64,000 nt of DNA from Elephas maximus indicus. Lineage: Eukaryota; Chordata; Mammalia; Proboscidea; Elephantidae. The stretch is from assembly GCF_024166365.1 (NCBI RefSeq), contig NC_064837.1, forward strand, positions 78,983,553-79,047,552. Reading direction: 5' to 3'. The notes under the pieces were generated by a model that worked only from the letters and a program-made list of their open reading frames with translations, made no database searches and was not told the origin of the DNA. Below are positions 47,261-62,332 of the stretch, piece after piece (the stretch's first letter is position 1; each line of letters starts with the position of its first letter). The position numbers and the translations under genes are program-made.

Positions 47261-50200
47261 TGTCCCAACACACTACCCGACTTTTATTTTTTCTTTTTAA
47301 ACACCAAACCCACGATCTTTTACTTTCTAAGTTAAAGTCTATCCAGAGTCTTGTTAAAATGCTCCCCTGCTTTACTAACAGCTGAGGCCGTGTCTGGGCG
47401 AGGAAAGCATTGCGCGCGCCCAGCGTGGGTGGGGACCGTCGCAGTTTACCCCGAACTCAGAAGGGTGCTGGAGTGTGGTGGGAGTACTGAGCTTGGAGTC
47501 TGCCCCTTTTAAATGATTCGTGTGCCTGAGTGTAAAGATTTAGGGCGACTACTTACCTTGCCTACTGGATGTACCAAGTGAGTGAATTAAAAATCACCGT
47601 GGGACACTGCGGTTAACAGTCCGGACTGCCTGGGATTGATTAAGATGCTGTGAAAATGGGCTCCTTTCGCAGGATGCAGGCATCAGTGTTCAGTCTGCTC
47701 CACCCCTCTTCCACCAAACATGGGCACGAAATCAGTCAAAAAAAAAAAAAAAAAAAAAAAAGCCCAACTTCGCAGCAAGGGGGAGGAGCGACGCGGGGAA
47801 GGGTGGGGCCCGAATGGTCTCACCTTACGCAGTGAGGAGTCAAGACATTGCGCCATTGTGAGGGAACAAGTAAAAGGTGTGAAATCCTAACACTTTAAAT
47901 GACAGTGGTTATCAATAGGATTGCCCAAATGGAAATAAGGATAGCATTACATTCGGAAAATAGAGGCGGGCAGAAAATTCTTAGCTACCAGAGCGGGAAG
48001 TCAATGTCTAAAGATGATAAATCTAGAATTAGTTGCGCGAGCATATTTATTAGCCACCGGACGAACAGAATTTCTACTGATATTAATGCAGGTGATGCCC
48101 AGAAGAACAAAAATGGCCCGTGGAGCTGGTGCTGGGGAGGGATGGGACCTTCTCCGACTTTTCGTTTAAATTATACACCTACTGTAATGTATGAATCTTG
48201 TAAGCTTGCGCATCCCTTAAAATTCGGATTATTTGAACAGTGAATAAATAAAAAGTATACAATTTCCGTATTGAATCCACACTCCTTTTTACTCAAACTA
48301 CAAACCTGAGTACTTTTTTATTTCTCCCCCTGTACTCTCACTAAGCCTTCTGTAGTTTAATGTTCTGGGCACGTGTGGGTGTGCACATGCAATTCCCACT
48401 AGCTTTTTAAACAGCCAAATAGATTTGTGAAAACGAGCAGAAGCATTTGCCATATAGGGAACAACTATCAAAGTGTCCCTTCGTTTTGCCAGTGTCTCAG
48501 AATTTTCTTCTCTTCACCAGTCCACTAGCTGCCCTGGTGAAAGAAATCACTTCTGAGGACTGAGTGAACCTCGAACCGCTGGAAGCCAGAATTTATTTCC
48601 TCATGTGCTGGCCTCTCGCATTCCACTCTGCCTATTCATCTTCAGGAATTCAGGCTCTGTTCAGATTCAGGATCTGAGAAGCTGACTGACTGGTGGGGGA
48701 AAGGGCTGAACTGAAAAGTGTTAGCAGAGCTGACATTATCTTCAGTGTGTCCCAATTGATGGACTTTTTATAAGCCCTTGGAGCCTTCATTCTAAATGAG
48801 AGTTCATATGAACTGAGGCGTTCTATATATAAAGTCCTTCTGCCAAACAGGGAAGAAGGTAGTCTGATTCCTTCAAGTGACAATTATTTCTATTCTCATT
48901 TTATAATCAAAGAGGCCGAGGTGTCCAAAGCTCAGACTAAAACGCAGATGATCCCTAGCTCCAGCAAATATGGACAACCTTTACCAGGCTGTAAACTTCT
49001 CAACCCACTATGCAAAGAACCCAGGGAAGGCAAGTTATTCCTGTCTTCTCTTTCCCAACGGGAGAGTGAAATTAAATCCCTGAGGATTTAATTAGATAAA
49101 AAGATTAAAAAGATGAGTTAGATAAAAAGAGACATAAAATCAAGACAGAGATGGGGAGAGAATTCCCTTTCTGTGGCACTGAAGCCCATCCTCATTTGAT
49201 CCCTACAACAATTCAGTGAGGCAGGCAGGGCTTTTTTTACTATCCCTGCTTTCTACAGATGAGCAGGCTGGAGTTCAGAAAAGGCTAGTGATGTGTCCAA
49301 AATCACAAAGCTAAGTGACTGAGCAAGATGAACTTCATAACTCCAAGTGCAGAGGGTCTCTTCTTCTGGGACACTGCCACTTGTGGTATTATTCAGCCAT
49401 TTTCTACTCCCTGCTCCCACAGCTCAGTCTCTGGCATTAACTTCCAGTGTTCTGACACACATTATTCAGGGGAAAGGAATTCAGCCACTGGATCATCATC
49501 TCAAAATAGAAAAAAGGCAAAGCAAGAACTCTTAAGTTCTCACTGGAACCCCCCAGTGAAAACTGAGATAACAAGTGAGTTATTCAGTAAAGGTTTGCTG
49601 AGCACTTGTAGGGTGCCAGGTCAAGCGATTTAGAAGGAAAAGTCAGACCATCCATGTCCAGGTAGCTCTCCATCTAGCCAGAAAAGACTGACCAGAACCT
49701 GCTGAGCTCTCACTGTGTGCTGGCCACTTACCTTTTCATCTAACCAAGGACAGCAGAGACGAATGGGTCTAAGCCACAGGCGGGTCCAGGCTTGTGTATT
49801 AACCCGCACCAGAATCTCAACTCAGAGAGCAAGACTTCAAAAAAATCATATATTCGAGCCAAATCAGTTTTAGGAATACTTGTTAGGAAGTCAGTTTGGC
49901 AAAATATTTAAGGCTTGGGTTAAAGTGACAACAAGATCCTCAAAGCTAGAATTCTTCAGTGAGCTGTCATATGTAGATGTTTTTTTTTTAATTCAAACTG
50001 TTGTGTGGACCTGCGTTGTAGAGGAATTTTACATCAAAAACACCATTGTATCATAACAATTTATTCGGCATTGGCCGTATACTTGGCACTGCATTAAGAA
50101 AAATGAATGAATTTTTTTTTCCACTTTCTAGAACAAAGCTGGGAGAATCCCTTGCGGTGAGGGTTCAGGGTTTATATAGGAGAAATGGGTGCAAACTGAA

Positions 50201-50626
50201 TTGCTGATTCACGTAAAGCTGTCTGAAAGCGCAAAAGAAAGTACAAGGAAAACTTTCCACTAGAGGGAGGACGGGGAAGGATGTGGATCGGGTCCCAGAG
50301 CCAGGGGACTTGAAATGCCGAACTGACCACAGGCTCAGTATGTTGAGAAACTTGAGCTGAAACTTGGTTCCTCATCCTACACCAGAAGAGGACTTGGTAG
50401 GGACATCATTGCCCCCCCGCCTCCCCCGGGCCGCTCCCGGCCAAATATTCCGGACTCAGAAGGAAGCATCTTTTAAGCAGAAAGAATAAATTTCTGCTGA
50501 AATAATGGACATGAAATAACTGATATTGTCAAAATCAATCAAAGGGCATGGGGGAGGAAGGGAGTGTTGAACATTACGTGACGGGCATGGTTCTGAGTAT
50601 TAAAACTGAATGAAAGGGGCATTTAA
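47261..50626. other. Noncoding DNA between pseudogene and SOX17
   Basis: No gene. Contains an A-run at about 47,739-47,761 and a MIR at 49,190. The 114-codon frame at 47,899-48,243 has no recognised features. Confidence 0.4.
49190..49325 (-). mobile_element. MIR SINE
   Basis: 'CTACAGATGAGCAGGCTGGA' and 'TCCAAAATCACAAAGCTAAG' match the reverse MIR core. Confidence 0.7.
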
Positions 50627-50694
50627 AAATGCTAGACTGAAGAAATAAATAAATAAAGCACAATAAAAAAAATAAAACACAAATGCTAGACTGA
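50627..50694 (+). mobile_element. Minute L1 insertion with target-site duplication
   Basis: AAATGCTAGACTGA occurs at 50,627-50,640 and 50,681-50,694. Between them lie 40 nt including AAAGCACAATAAAAAAAATA, the terminal sequence of the L1 3' UTR seen at 2,325 and (reversed) at 30,350. Confidence 0.75.
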
Positions 50695-53474
50695 GGTGAT
50701 GTGTTTTGGTCTATAGCCTCCCATCCCATTTTCTCTGAGTAGCTTTGGCTTGAATGTGCTTTTCCTGACGCCAACACTGATTTAAAGAGCAGCCTGATAC
50801 TTTTTTTCAAACTGAAAGAACAGTAATCTCCAGAGATAAGAATAAAAAGTAAAAGCAATTGTGGCACTGCGAAGTCACTTCTTAGCTGCTTGTCTGAGTA
50901 ACGACGTAAAAGCTTAGATAACTTATTAGACCCACTCTGGCCCCTTCAATAGAGATCTAGTCAGGGTCCTAGTGGGGAAGAAAATGCCCTCTGTCTCTCT
51001 GGGTCTCTCAAAGTTGTATAGACCCTATGCTGGCCTCCAGTCAGGAAATCTCACCCCAGGAAAGGGGAGACTGGTATCCTTTAGATGATGTCATGCATCG
51101 TTCATCCTGGTCCATGCTTTACACTCCATCACCTTAAAACTAAAACCTCTGACCCCAAAGTTCTTTCCCTGATTTTTGCCACCAGTGCCCAAGTTCTTGC
51201 GCTTCAAAATAAATGATTTAAGGATAACAGCTGTTTCAGTAATTTGTTGCTGCATAACAAACCACCCCAAAACTTAGTGGCTTATAAACAACCCCTTGAT
51301 TTTTTCTCATTCCTGTCAGTGGATGGCCTGGGCTCATCTGGGCTGTTTACTCTGCTGGCCTCCCTTGAGTTACAATCAGATAGTAGCTGGGACTAGGTCA
51401 TCCTGGGGGAAAGGCTGAGCTCCTCCCCCTTTCAGGGAGTCTCAGGGCCACTTCTCTCCACATGGTCTCTCCACCAAGGTAACTGGTAACTGGACTTTTC
51501 ACAGCATCCAGGGACTTTGAGAGCAATAAACACAATCTGCCAAGCCTCCTTAAGGTTCAGTATTTGGACTGGCTCAGGATCCCTTCTACTGCATTTTGTT
51601 GGGTTAAAGCAGTAAGTCAAATATGCATTAAATGTGGGAGGGGATGATAAAAGGATATAAATATCAAAGGCATGGATTCACCACGCCATCCTTGGAAACT
51701 AGCTACGAGCATTACAACAGCTGCAGAAAGGAAAAGATCCTGTATTCGCCTTCGCAGGGCATCACAGGTTTCCTTTATATTTTGAGTGAGGGACAGACTA
51801 CTATTCCCCATAGTCCTTGATTCAAATCCCACGAGAAGTGAGACCCAACAATAGGGAGGGCTCCTGAGATGCTGCAGGGTGTTTTCAGCTAGAGAAACTG
51901 CCTTTTGGTGGGGTGCAATCCTTCCCACAAACCTTTCTCTCTATCGGGGCTTCCTGGGAACTCTTGCCCTGGGGAAGGACTTAGGCTGGGCAGAACCACC
52001 TATCTGGGACAAAGGAAGAGCATGGGGAAGGTAGAGCTCTAGAGGCAAACAACCTGGATTAAGTGGTAGAAATCAGCCTAGTGTGAATTTTGTAATTTCA
52101 AATTTTAAGGTAGCCTCCATAGTGTCTTACAAAATGAACTTCCCTTTCCTTGCTGAAACCCTCTTTCCCTTATATTCCTAGCATTCAGGAAGCCCGTCTT
52201 AAAAAACAAACAAACAAAAAAAACCCCTACTGTTTCTCCAGAGAATCCAGCCAAATATTTCAGCTCCAATAGCCCTCCCACACCCATCTTCAGGACAAAT
52301 GCTTGACCCTATCTTCCTACCCTTTCCTTTTCCTTATGGCACTTAACATTAGGGAGCAATTCGTATGTCCACCACAATGCAAGTTCTCCAGGTGCCCACA
52401 GATACAAATGTGTTGGAAGAACTCACAATATCAAGCCTTCCCCATCCACTGGTCAGGCTGAGAGTTTGTGCCTTCTTTTCTCACTTGCAGAATGGGAGAA
52501 TAGCTTCTGTGCTCACTGGCTGGTTCAGGCTCAAGCTCTACGGATAGAATGGGATGAAGAAACACTGGGCACTGGGAATGCCCAACTGCATCAGGATTTG
52601 TGTCTCCATCTGAAACATTCATGAAAACACCACAGCAATTCAGAGCACTGCAGCAGACTGCAAGGCCCAACACCCTACTCACAATTCTGGGACCATTTCT
52701 TCCCCATAAAGGCATGAATGACAGTGATGCTTTCTGGCTGCAGAGTAAGTATTTGTAAAGCACACTACACACCAACCGCAGACTCTTCCCAAAGATCAAG
52801 AACTTCAGGTGTCAGAAAATGTCACATATGCAGTTAACATACAAGATCAAAACACTATTGAAATGAGCTGCTCAGGTTCATTTAAAGTCACAATACAAGT
52901 TTTATTTTGATTAGTTCCTGTAACTCCTTCAAATTATTTTTAACCCAGCAATTGTACTTCCCCCAAGGTTTAGAAATGCGAGAATTAAAGGCAAGTTCAG
53001 TGTTGAGGAGGTGGGTGTTGGGGTAAAGACTCCTGGTGGAATACAAACAACCAAAAATTTCCAAAAAGCCCCTGTAAGCAAGTCTCAACATTACTATCCA
53101 ACAACCAAAAAACCAGAAACACTCGGGTACTCTCCTTCGATTAAAGCAATAGGCCAGAATTGAAAATACTTACATAAGATTAACCATTACTTCACAGAGA
53201 ATAAGATCACTTGGAATGGATGACGTGGTGCCTTCCACAAGGTTTCTTTTTTCTAGCAAAATCAATTAGGGACACACGTGGGTATCCTGATATTCACTTT
53301 CGGGGATTCTCTTTGAAGCCATTTAGGTCTACTATTATAAAAGAATGATAAATCTACAGGAACTGTACATTTAAGGTCACCACTGAAGTATTTTATGTCT
53401 TAATATTAACACTGACTTTAAGACTCAGCTCTTAATAAAACACTGACTTAGTGTGACAAGGCACCGGCAGAGTG
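50695..53474. other. Noncoding DNA directly downstream of SOX17
   Basis: 51,230-51,600 ('ttgttgctgcataacaaaccaccccaaaac') is an old interspersed repeat of unresolved family. Nothing else was recognised. Confidence 0.4.
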
Positions 53475-53851
53475 AAAAAGCAGAAATCCAGATTTTATTT
53501 TCAAAAGATTAAAAAACAAAAAACAAACACACCCGCGACAAAATTTCTTTGATCAATAAACTTTCAGGAAACAGAGCCAGTTATTTTGGGGCACATTCAA
53601 ACCTGGCAAACTTGGAAATGCAGTTTTGACCATGCAATCGTGAGGAACAAGTCTCTGAACAAATCTTAAACCCCAACCTCACATTCCTCCCAAAGGTTCA
53701 AGTGGTAGTCAAAATAAATTACCATAAATTATACGCCAAGGCAATTTACAAACAAAAACAGAACATGAGGCTGAGGGTTTTCTTAGCTCCTCCAGGAACT
53801 GTGTAACACTGTTTGTGCCTCTGGCCTGCAGGCTCGCCTCTCGGGCATCGG
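53475..53851 (-). other. SOX17: SOX17 3' UTR with polyadenylation signal
   Basis: Directly after the SOX17 stop, the minus strand runs through an AT-rich 3' UTR of about 375 nt. A canonical AATAAA lies at 53,499-53,494 on the minus strand (TTTATT on plus), followed by a T-rich stretch and TGCCGGTGCC, so cleavage near 53,475 is likely. A similar GAAAATAAA motif near 43,600 may mark the equivalent end of the downstream pseudogene copy. Confidence 0.75.
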
Positions 53852-56110
<2,259 letters not shown>

Positions 56111-56900
56111 TGCCCTCTACCCGGGAAGGGGGACTCTAGAAAACTTTGCTGAGGTGCTTGCCGCACGGCAGTTCTCATTAACATACTAAGTACCCACTTA
56201 CTCTCTTTTAAATCAAATCTTTATTACAGGAGCAAAGTGTTTCAGAGTTGGGTGATCTGCCTTTCTTCTAAGGAACCACATGAGTGTCTTCTTCAAATGA
56301 GTTCTTAAAGAATGCAAAAGGCACTTGATAAAAAATAGAAAATAAATCTCTCTCCACGGACTCAAATTACTTTTTGTATTATATTCGAAATGCTCTGTCC
56401 AGGGCGAATTCGACTTTTTGTACCAAAAAGATTGAATATGGAATGATGCCTTGTAGGCAATATCCAGTCACCCACCTGAAGAACTTAAAGGCTTTACTCA
56501 TATTGATAAACCAATCCTTGAACGTCTGTACAAGAAATGTATAATAGACACAGCAAAACTGTTTTCCATATGTCTTTAATAAGAGGCGATTTATTTTTTA
56601 TTTCTAAAATGTGGTTTAAAAAGAGCCAAAAAACAAAAACTGCAGCAATATTTATCTAAATGCCAATAGTATTTAGAGCTGAAAAACCTTCTCAGTGGGA
56701 TTTTTAAACAAGCCGTTATATAGCACGTACAGCATGCCCTTCCTTCCAAACATTAGCAAACTAGTTTTGGGGCATAACAAGTGATGCAGACACTGTTGTA
56801 TCTTACAGGAGGGGAAACTGAGGCACAAAGGTTAAGAAACTCCACGGAGACCACAAGATGGGGCAGGGTTCAGGTGGAATTCACACCTCCTAGTCTGCCT

Positions 56901-57095
56901 CCAGGAGCTCTGGTGGTGCAACGGTTAAAGCGCTCAGCTGCGGCCGTTGGGAACCCACCAGCGCTCACTGCTGACAGGGAGAAAGATGTGGCCGTCTGCT
57001 TCCGCAAAGATTACAGCCTACGAAACCCTATGGGGCAGTTCTCCTCTGCTACAGGGTCACTGTGAGTGGTAATCCACTCCACCGCACACGATTAC
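56901..57095 (+). mobile_element. AfroSINE, extended variant
   Basis: 'GGAGCTCTGGTGGTGCAACG' head, an internal 'gacagggagaaagatgtggccgtctgcttcc' segment and 'GGGGCAGTTCTCCTCTGCTA' body. The tail is diverged. Confidence 0.88.
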
Positions 57096-57591
57096 AGTCA
57101 GCCTTAATCACTGGGACAGGCGAATCGTGTTCTGTGCGTTTGTGTTGTTTTCTAAGGCAACTAACAGTCATTCCTGCATAATTAGAGACAACTTTGCAGA
57201 AGAAATCAATACACCAATCTCCAGATCTTTGTTTACTATGAAGGGGTGATGAAAAAGTGGTGCTTACATCCAAGATGTGAGAGGCCAACCGGACAGCTTT
57301 TGGTGTGATGTTACAGTGACAGTCATCTGTCAAGTCCGATTAGTGCCATCCATAAAAACAAAGAAACACTGGAGCCTTGCAAATCAGTTTCTTGGTCATA
57401 GCTTTTTCTCCAGAAAACACCTACACACTTGTTTTAAACCAACTTTTCTTCAACTCTTGCAGTAACTGTGAAGCATTGGCCCTCCCTTACCCTCACCAGC
57501 CACCTAAGAAAATAGTTGTAGTTCCCCGGCATCTCAGGTTCAGACAAAAAAAGATTTAAAATCTGTTTAAGGGAATTATCCTCCCCCCCCC

Positions 57592-57732
57592 CAAAAAAAC
57601 ACCATTCGCTGTGGAGTCAATTCCAGCTCATGGCGACCCCTTGTGTGCCAGAGTACAACGGAGTTCCACAGGATTTTCAATGGCTTTTGAGAAGTAGTTG
57701 GGCAGGACTTTCTTTCCAGGGCCTCTGGAAAT
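57592..57732 (-). mobile_element. Old AfroSINE-type SINE
   Basis: 'GGAGTCAATTCCAGCTCATG' and 'ACAGGATTTTCAATGGCTTT' match the variant at 17,428; the tRNA-like head is lost. Confidence 0.8.
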
Positions 57733-58559
57733 TATAGACGGGTATTATTCTTAATCAATCGTTTTAAATAAAAAAAAGTTGCTCTTAAATTGAATTATGT
57801 ACTTTTCTTTTAAAGCTTCATTTTCTGGGGAAAAAAGGGGGGCTTTAAAATAAAGCACAAATGTAATGCAAGTGGTATAAAAGTAAGAAAACTTCTAATA
57901 GTATTTCAAATTAATCCCATAGCTCCTTTTTCCGTGCCGTTTCTTAGAGATCTTTTCTAATTTTCCGGGATAGTAATAAATATCTTTACAAAAGTCTCAG
58001 AGCAGAATTTCTATTAGCACAAAAGCATCTTACGAACTAACAGTTTTCTTAGGAATGGAATTGAAAATTAAACAAAACCAATGCCCATTCCAGAATCCAG
58101 TTTATCTGTCTAAATTAATCCACTTGACTAATTCCTTAAAAATAAAAATAGTACAATAAATAAAATCCACATGTGAATAAAAAATGTATACCCACGGATT
58201 TATCCTTGGACACGTTCTCCATCCTTATTCTTCCTCATCCACCCCATTACAGGCACAGATGTGTTGGGGAGCCAAAGAGGGAGAAGGAATATTGAGAAGA
58301 AAGCCCGAGGGTGCCCCCTTATTACTCCCATTGTTCCTGGAGCCTAGCTACCGATCTTTGTCCGGTGAGGTTATTGAGAGCGGAGGAAGCCTAGGATGCA
58401 GTTCGGAGTCAGAGCTTGGCGCCCTTCCCCCCACTTCTTATAACACCCTCCCCGGGAGACGTAAGGCAGTAGTTTATTTTATCATAATTCCAGGAAGGAA
58501 TTATGGTGCCTTCCCAAGACTAGTCCCTTTTACATACGGTTATCTTGATCTATTTTTTT

Positions 58560-60200
58560 CTCTTATTTCTCTTGTCATGTATTTGGGGCGCGACGGCCAA
58601 GCAGACCCTGCCGCACTGTGCCGGACTCTCCTATTTCAGTCTCTCCACCAAGCGCGGCGCTGAAGCCGAGCTCCCGGCGTTATCAGACTCGGCCACAAAC
58701 GCCACATGAAAAGCAGCAAACATCCGGAACGGCTTCCTGCAAGCCTTGCTTTTCTCAACAGGAGAGACTGACGCGCGGGGGGAGGGGGGAACTTCCCCGA
58801 ATAAGAGCCTTGTACACCGCCCGGGTCGCGGGGACCTCTGGGCTCCCGGCTCCTAAGGGCGCTAACGTCCCGGTCCCAGGTCGCCCTCGGGGCTCCAGGG
58901 GCTGGCCGAGTTGGTGACTACACTTCGGAGCCTTTTAACCCGGGTAGTGACGAACTGTGGCTCAGGCCCCAGGAGTCAGATACACGCTTTCCCTTGGCCT
59001 CTGAGTGACCAGCCAGGGCTGAGGGATTTCCTGCAGGCTTTTGTGCTTTTGATGCTCGGAAAACCGGGCCGCACGAAAGACACTCTAGGCGATCGGGAAG
59101 GACCTCTGGGCCCCCAGACAGACCCGGGTTGGCTCCGGAGAGCAAGTCCGTGGGGGCGGGGAGGAGAAAAATGCGTCGCAAAGCCCGCGAAAACTCCCGG
59201 GAGGCCCGCCGAGTGGACAATAGTGTTCCAGGAACAATGAACAACAATAATAATAATAATAATAAAAGGCCTTTGCATTTGTAAATCGGGCTCCAAAGCT
59301 GACCTCGGGGAGCCGAGAGGGAGGGAACCGGTGCGGCAGCCGCGAGCGCGTCCGAAGGCTTCACACCTCCCAGGTAGGGCCCCGCACTCGCAGGTGGGGC
59401 GTCTGCACTTCCCAGGCTGGGTCCTCGCACCTCCCAGGCGGCTCCCCTCACCTCCCGGGGAGGGGGGCCCTCGCATCATCTCCCAGGTGGGACCCACTAG
59501 CCTTGGCGTCGAATGGGTGGCGGCGCCGCGCCTTTCGCTACCTTTCGCGTCTCCTCCCGTGGGTCCAGAATGAGAGGTCGAAGGTCGCGGGCGGGTGGGG
59601 AGGAAGGAGTGGCTCGGAAGATAGCGGCTGCCCCGTCCTGCCCACGCGCGGCGCCGCACAGACCCCAGGCAGGGGAGGCATCTACCCCCCAGACCCTGCC
59701 CTGGCCCTGCCCTCACTGGCAGCCGCCTCTCGGCAGTGGCGGCGGGAAACCGTGACCGAGAGAGCGACTTTGGGGATGCCCGTTACGCACGAAGATACTA
59801 GAAGTGCAGTCGGTTTTCACTCCCCCTCCCGCTCTCTCGCCCGCGTCCCTCCCCGGGCCAGGGGTTTGCACGGCGAATCAGAAAATGTGTGGTTCCGGGT
59901 TCACGTTTCTGCTCTGAAGCTCGCGCGCCGAGATGTTTCTTATTCCCCTCCCAGCCAGTGGCCCCGGGGTTGAGGTGTGGGCGCCGCGCCTTTCTTGCCT
60001 GGCTTTATAGAACCTTAGAGTCGGGAAGAGAGGGTGTTGTCGGGGATGAGGGAGTCACAGCCCAGCCCCGTCCACCAGGGCAAGTTACGTGCACGTACTG
60101 TTTTGCAGTCCCCCTTAGCTCGGCCTCGCACCTTTAAGTGGCATTTCAGTAGTGGCGGGGCTTCTCCGCACTCAGCGCCACTGACCTCCAGCTCCTGCCT
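58560..60200. other. Second CpG island upstream of SOX17
   Basis: A GC- and CpG-rich block lies about 2.9-4.5 kb upstream of the SOX17 ATG, separated from the SOX17 island by AT-rich DNA with two SINEs. It contains GGGCGG/CCGCCC-type boxes and a short (AAT)n tract at 59,245-59,264. The long open frames (for example minus 58,976-59,716, 246 codons) show no family features. It could be an alternative SOX17 promoter or first exon, a divergent noncoding-RNA promoter, or an enhancer. Confidence 0.65.
59240..59266. repeat. (AAT)n microsatellite
   Basis: About eight consecutive ATA/AAT trinucleotides sit inside otherwise GC-rich island sequence. Confidence 0.9.
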
Positions 60201-61548
60201 ACCCACGCCCTGGGAGAGGCCAGAGCTTTCCCTGCAGAGTTGTATCCTCCGCTGACAGCCTTATCGTCAGCGCGTTCTCTGGGAGCAGAAGGATTGCACT
60301 CTCCACCAGAGAGCAGACACGGTCTCCGCCCCGCAGGAATGTACAGTGCGGTATCATTCGTCCTCCTCCCTGATTTATTAACCTCCAGCTGGGGGGTTCT
60401 AGGCCTGTTCTCCTGTAATCATTTGTCCCTGGCATGTGGAGGGGGTGCTGACGTCAGTAGACCATTCGCTTTCAGATATTTGTTCTAGTCGCGGTAATAG
60501 GTTGCCGTTCCTCCCCCAAAACTCTGTATTGCCAAGTTTCCCTGGTAAACAGGGCTGGATTTCGCCAGGTGGTTGCTTAGGGCAAGGTGTTCATTCTGTG
60601 ATCAGGGACTCAGGTCAACAGGACTCATTACCAGCACTTCCATGTCACTTTAGCGACAAGCATATCAGATTTTGAACTGTACCTGAGTTGGTGTCTAAAG
60701 TTCCCAAACAGGAGAGAAAACATTAAGTGTCCTGGCTGGATTCCTCAGAGCCCTACCTTTGGGGTCAGTCTTCCGTTGAGTCATGTTACCTAAATTTTCT
60801 TTTCTGTCCATTTCTTCAGTCTTACCAGCAATTTTGTCAGTACTCTTTAACAGAATGTAGGGTATTTGTTCATTTTTGTCTTTATATTCCTGGAGCACAC
60901 ATAATTCACTGGTATTTAATAAATACTTATTGATACTATAAATAACTATCCTTCTTATTCAAGTCATTTCAAGGTGAGACACTGAGGATTATCCCCATAA
61001 AGCTCAGCAAGGACCCTGTTCTTACATCAGACACATCTGTATAAACCATGTGGTCACCTGATTCGCCCCCTCATTCACCAGGAGTTCAGTCTCCAGTCAT
61101 TAAGCACCTGAAACCACCACCTCTTCTGAGGATTAACTCAAGCCCCATTGCTTTCTGACCCCATTCAACCTGGATTTCTTCTACCAGCTCCAGGCCAAAA
61201 ATGTGTACGGATAATTTTGCAGGTAGATACAATGCAAAAGCAAATATCTCTTTATGTGGGATTTTTCAAAATCAAAATCTTCAGTTACTTTCTTAATATT
61301 CCTGGAGTACACTTTTACAAAGCAGTTTCAGTAGACTAACTCACCAGACCCTACAGAGAGCCTGGAGTAGGCAGAGCAGCCTTTGAGATTATCGCCATTT
61401 TTCAGAAGAGGAGGCAGACACTGAGGGGGATCCTTGAGTTACTCAGGGTCACATGACAAGGGTGCTTGGACCATCTATTTGCCCTAACAGTCTATTGTTT
61501 TGAATTTCTTTTCATCCCAAGTCTACGGACAGGCCCAGTGGGTTAAAA
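60201..61548. other. Noncoding DNA, MIR fragment at its end
   Basis: 61,385-61,470 looks like a reversed MIR ('tcgccatttttcagaagagg'). No gene recognised. Confidence 0.4.
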
Positions 61549-61718
61549 AAAACAAAAACAAAAACCCATTGCAGTTGAGTGGATTCTGACTCAGAGCGAC
61601 CCTATAGCACAGATTAGAACTGCCGCATAGGGTTTCCAGGGAGGGCCTAGTGGATTCAAACTGTCCACCTTTTGGTTAACAGCTGTAGCACTTAACCACT
61701 ATGCCACCGAGTCTTCCA
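61549..61718 (-). mobile_element. AfroSINE
   Basis: Reversed SINE, 'AAAACCCATTGCAGTTGAGT' to 'TATGCCACCGAGTCTTCC'. Confidence 0.92.
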
Positions 61719-61820
61719 AAAAATATGGAAGGCATCACGAAGGGATATAAATAAAGAGAGTGGATAGAGACGGAGTAAAGCACAGAAACTTCCAGTGTGG
61801 TCCCTAAGCAGATCATGAGG

Positions 61821-62332
61821 TTTTTTTGTTTTGTTTTGTTTTTTAATTAGTTTTTATTGTGCTTTAAGTGCAAGTTTACAAATCAGGTCAGTCTCTCATA
61901 CAAAAATTTATATACACCTTGCCATACACTCCTAATTGCTCTCCCTGCAATGAGACAGCACAGTTCTTCCCTCTACTCTCTCTCCTCTGTGTCTATTCTG
62001 CCAGCTTCTGGCCCCCTCTGGCCTCTCATCCCACCTCCAGACGGGAGATGACAACATAGTCTCATGTGTCCACTTGATCCAAGAGGCTCACTCTTCACCA
62101 GTATCATTTTCCGTCTCCTTCTTTTTTTTATTCCAGTCCAATCTCTGTCTGAAGCGTTAGCTTTGGGAATGGTTCCTGTCTTGGGCTAGCAGAGGGTCTG
62201 GGGACCATGGCCTCCAGGGTCCCTCCAGTACCAGTCTGACCATTAAGTCTGGTCTTTTTACAAGAATTTGGGGTTTGCATCCCACATCTCTCCTGCTCCC
62301 TCAGGGGGTCTCTGTTGAGTTCCCTGTCAGAC
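61821..62332 (-). mobile_element. 5'-truncated L1 (3' UTR)
   Basis: T-rich start then 'TTATTGTGCTTTAAGTGCAA', collinear with 30,340-30,810; ends near 'GTTGAGTTCCCTGTCAGAC'. Confidence 0.9.

Larger units (their letters stand above)
56111..58559. other. AT-rich DNA between the two CpG islands
   Basis: No gene; a degraded MIR-like sequence at 56,780-56,860 and two SINEs (listed separately). Confidence 0.45.

Noticed and set aside
58976..59716. 246-codon minus-strand frame in the upstream CpG island
   Set aside because: It includes an isoleucine run from the (AAT)n repeat and has no recognisable domain; considered a base-composition artefact.
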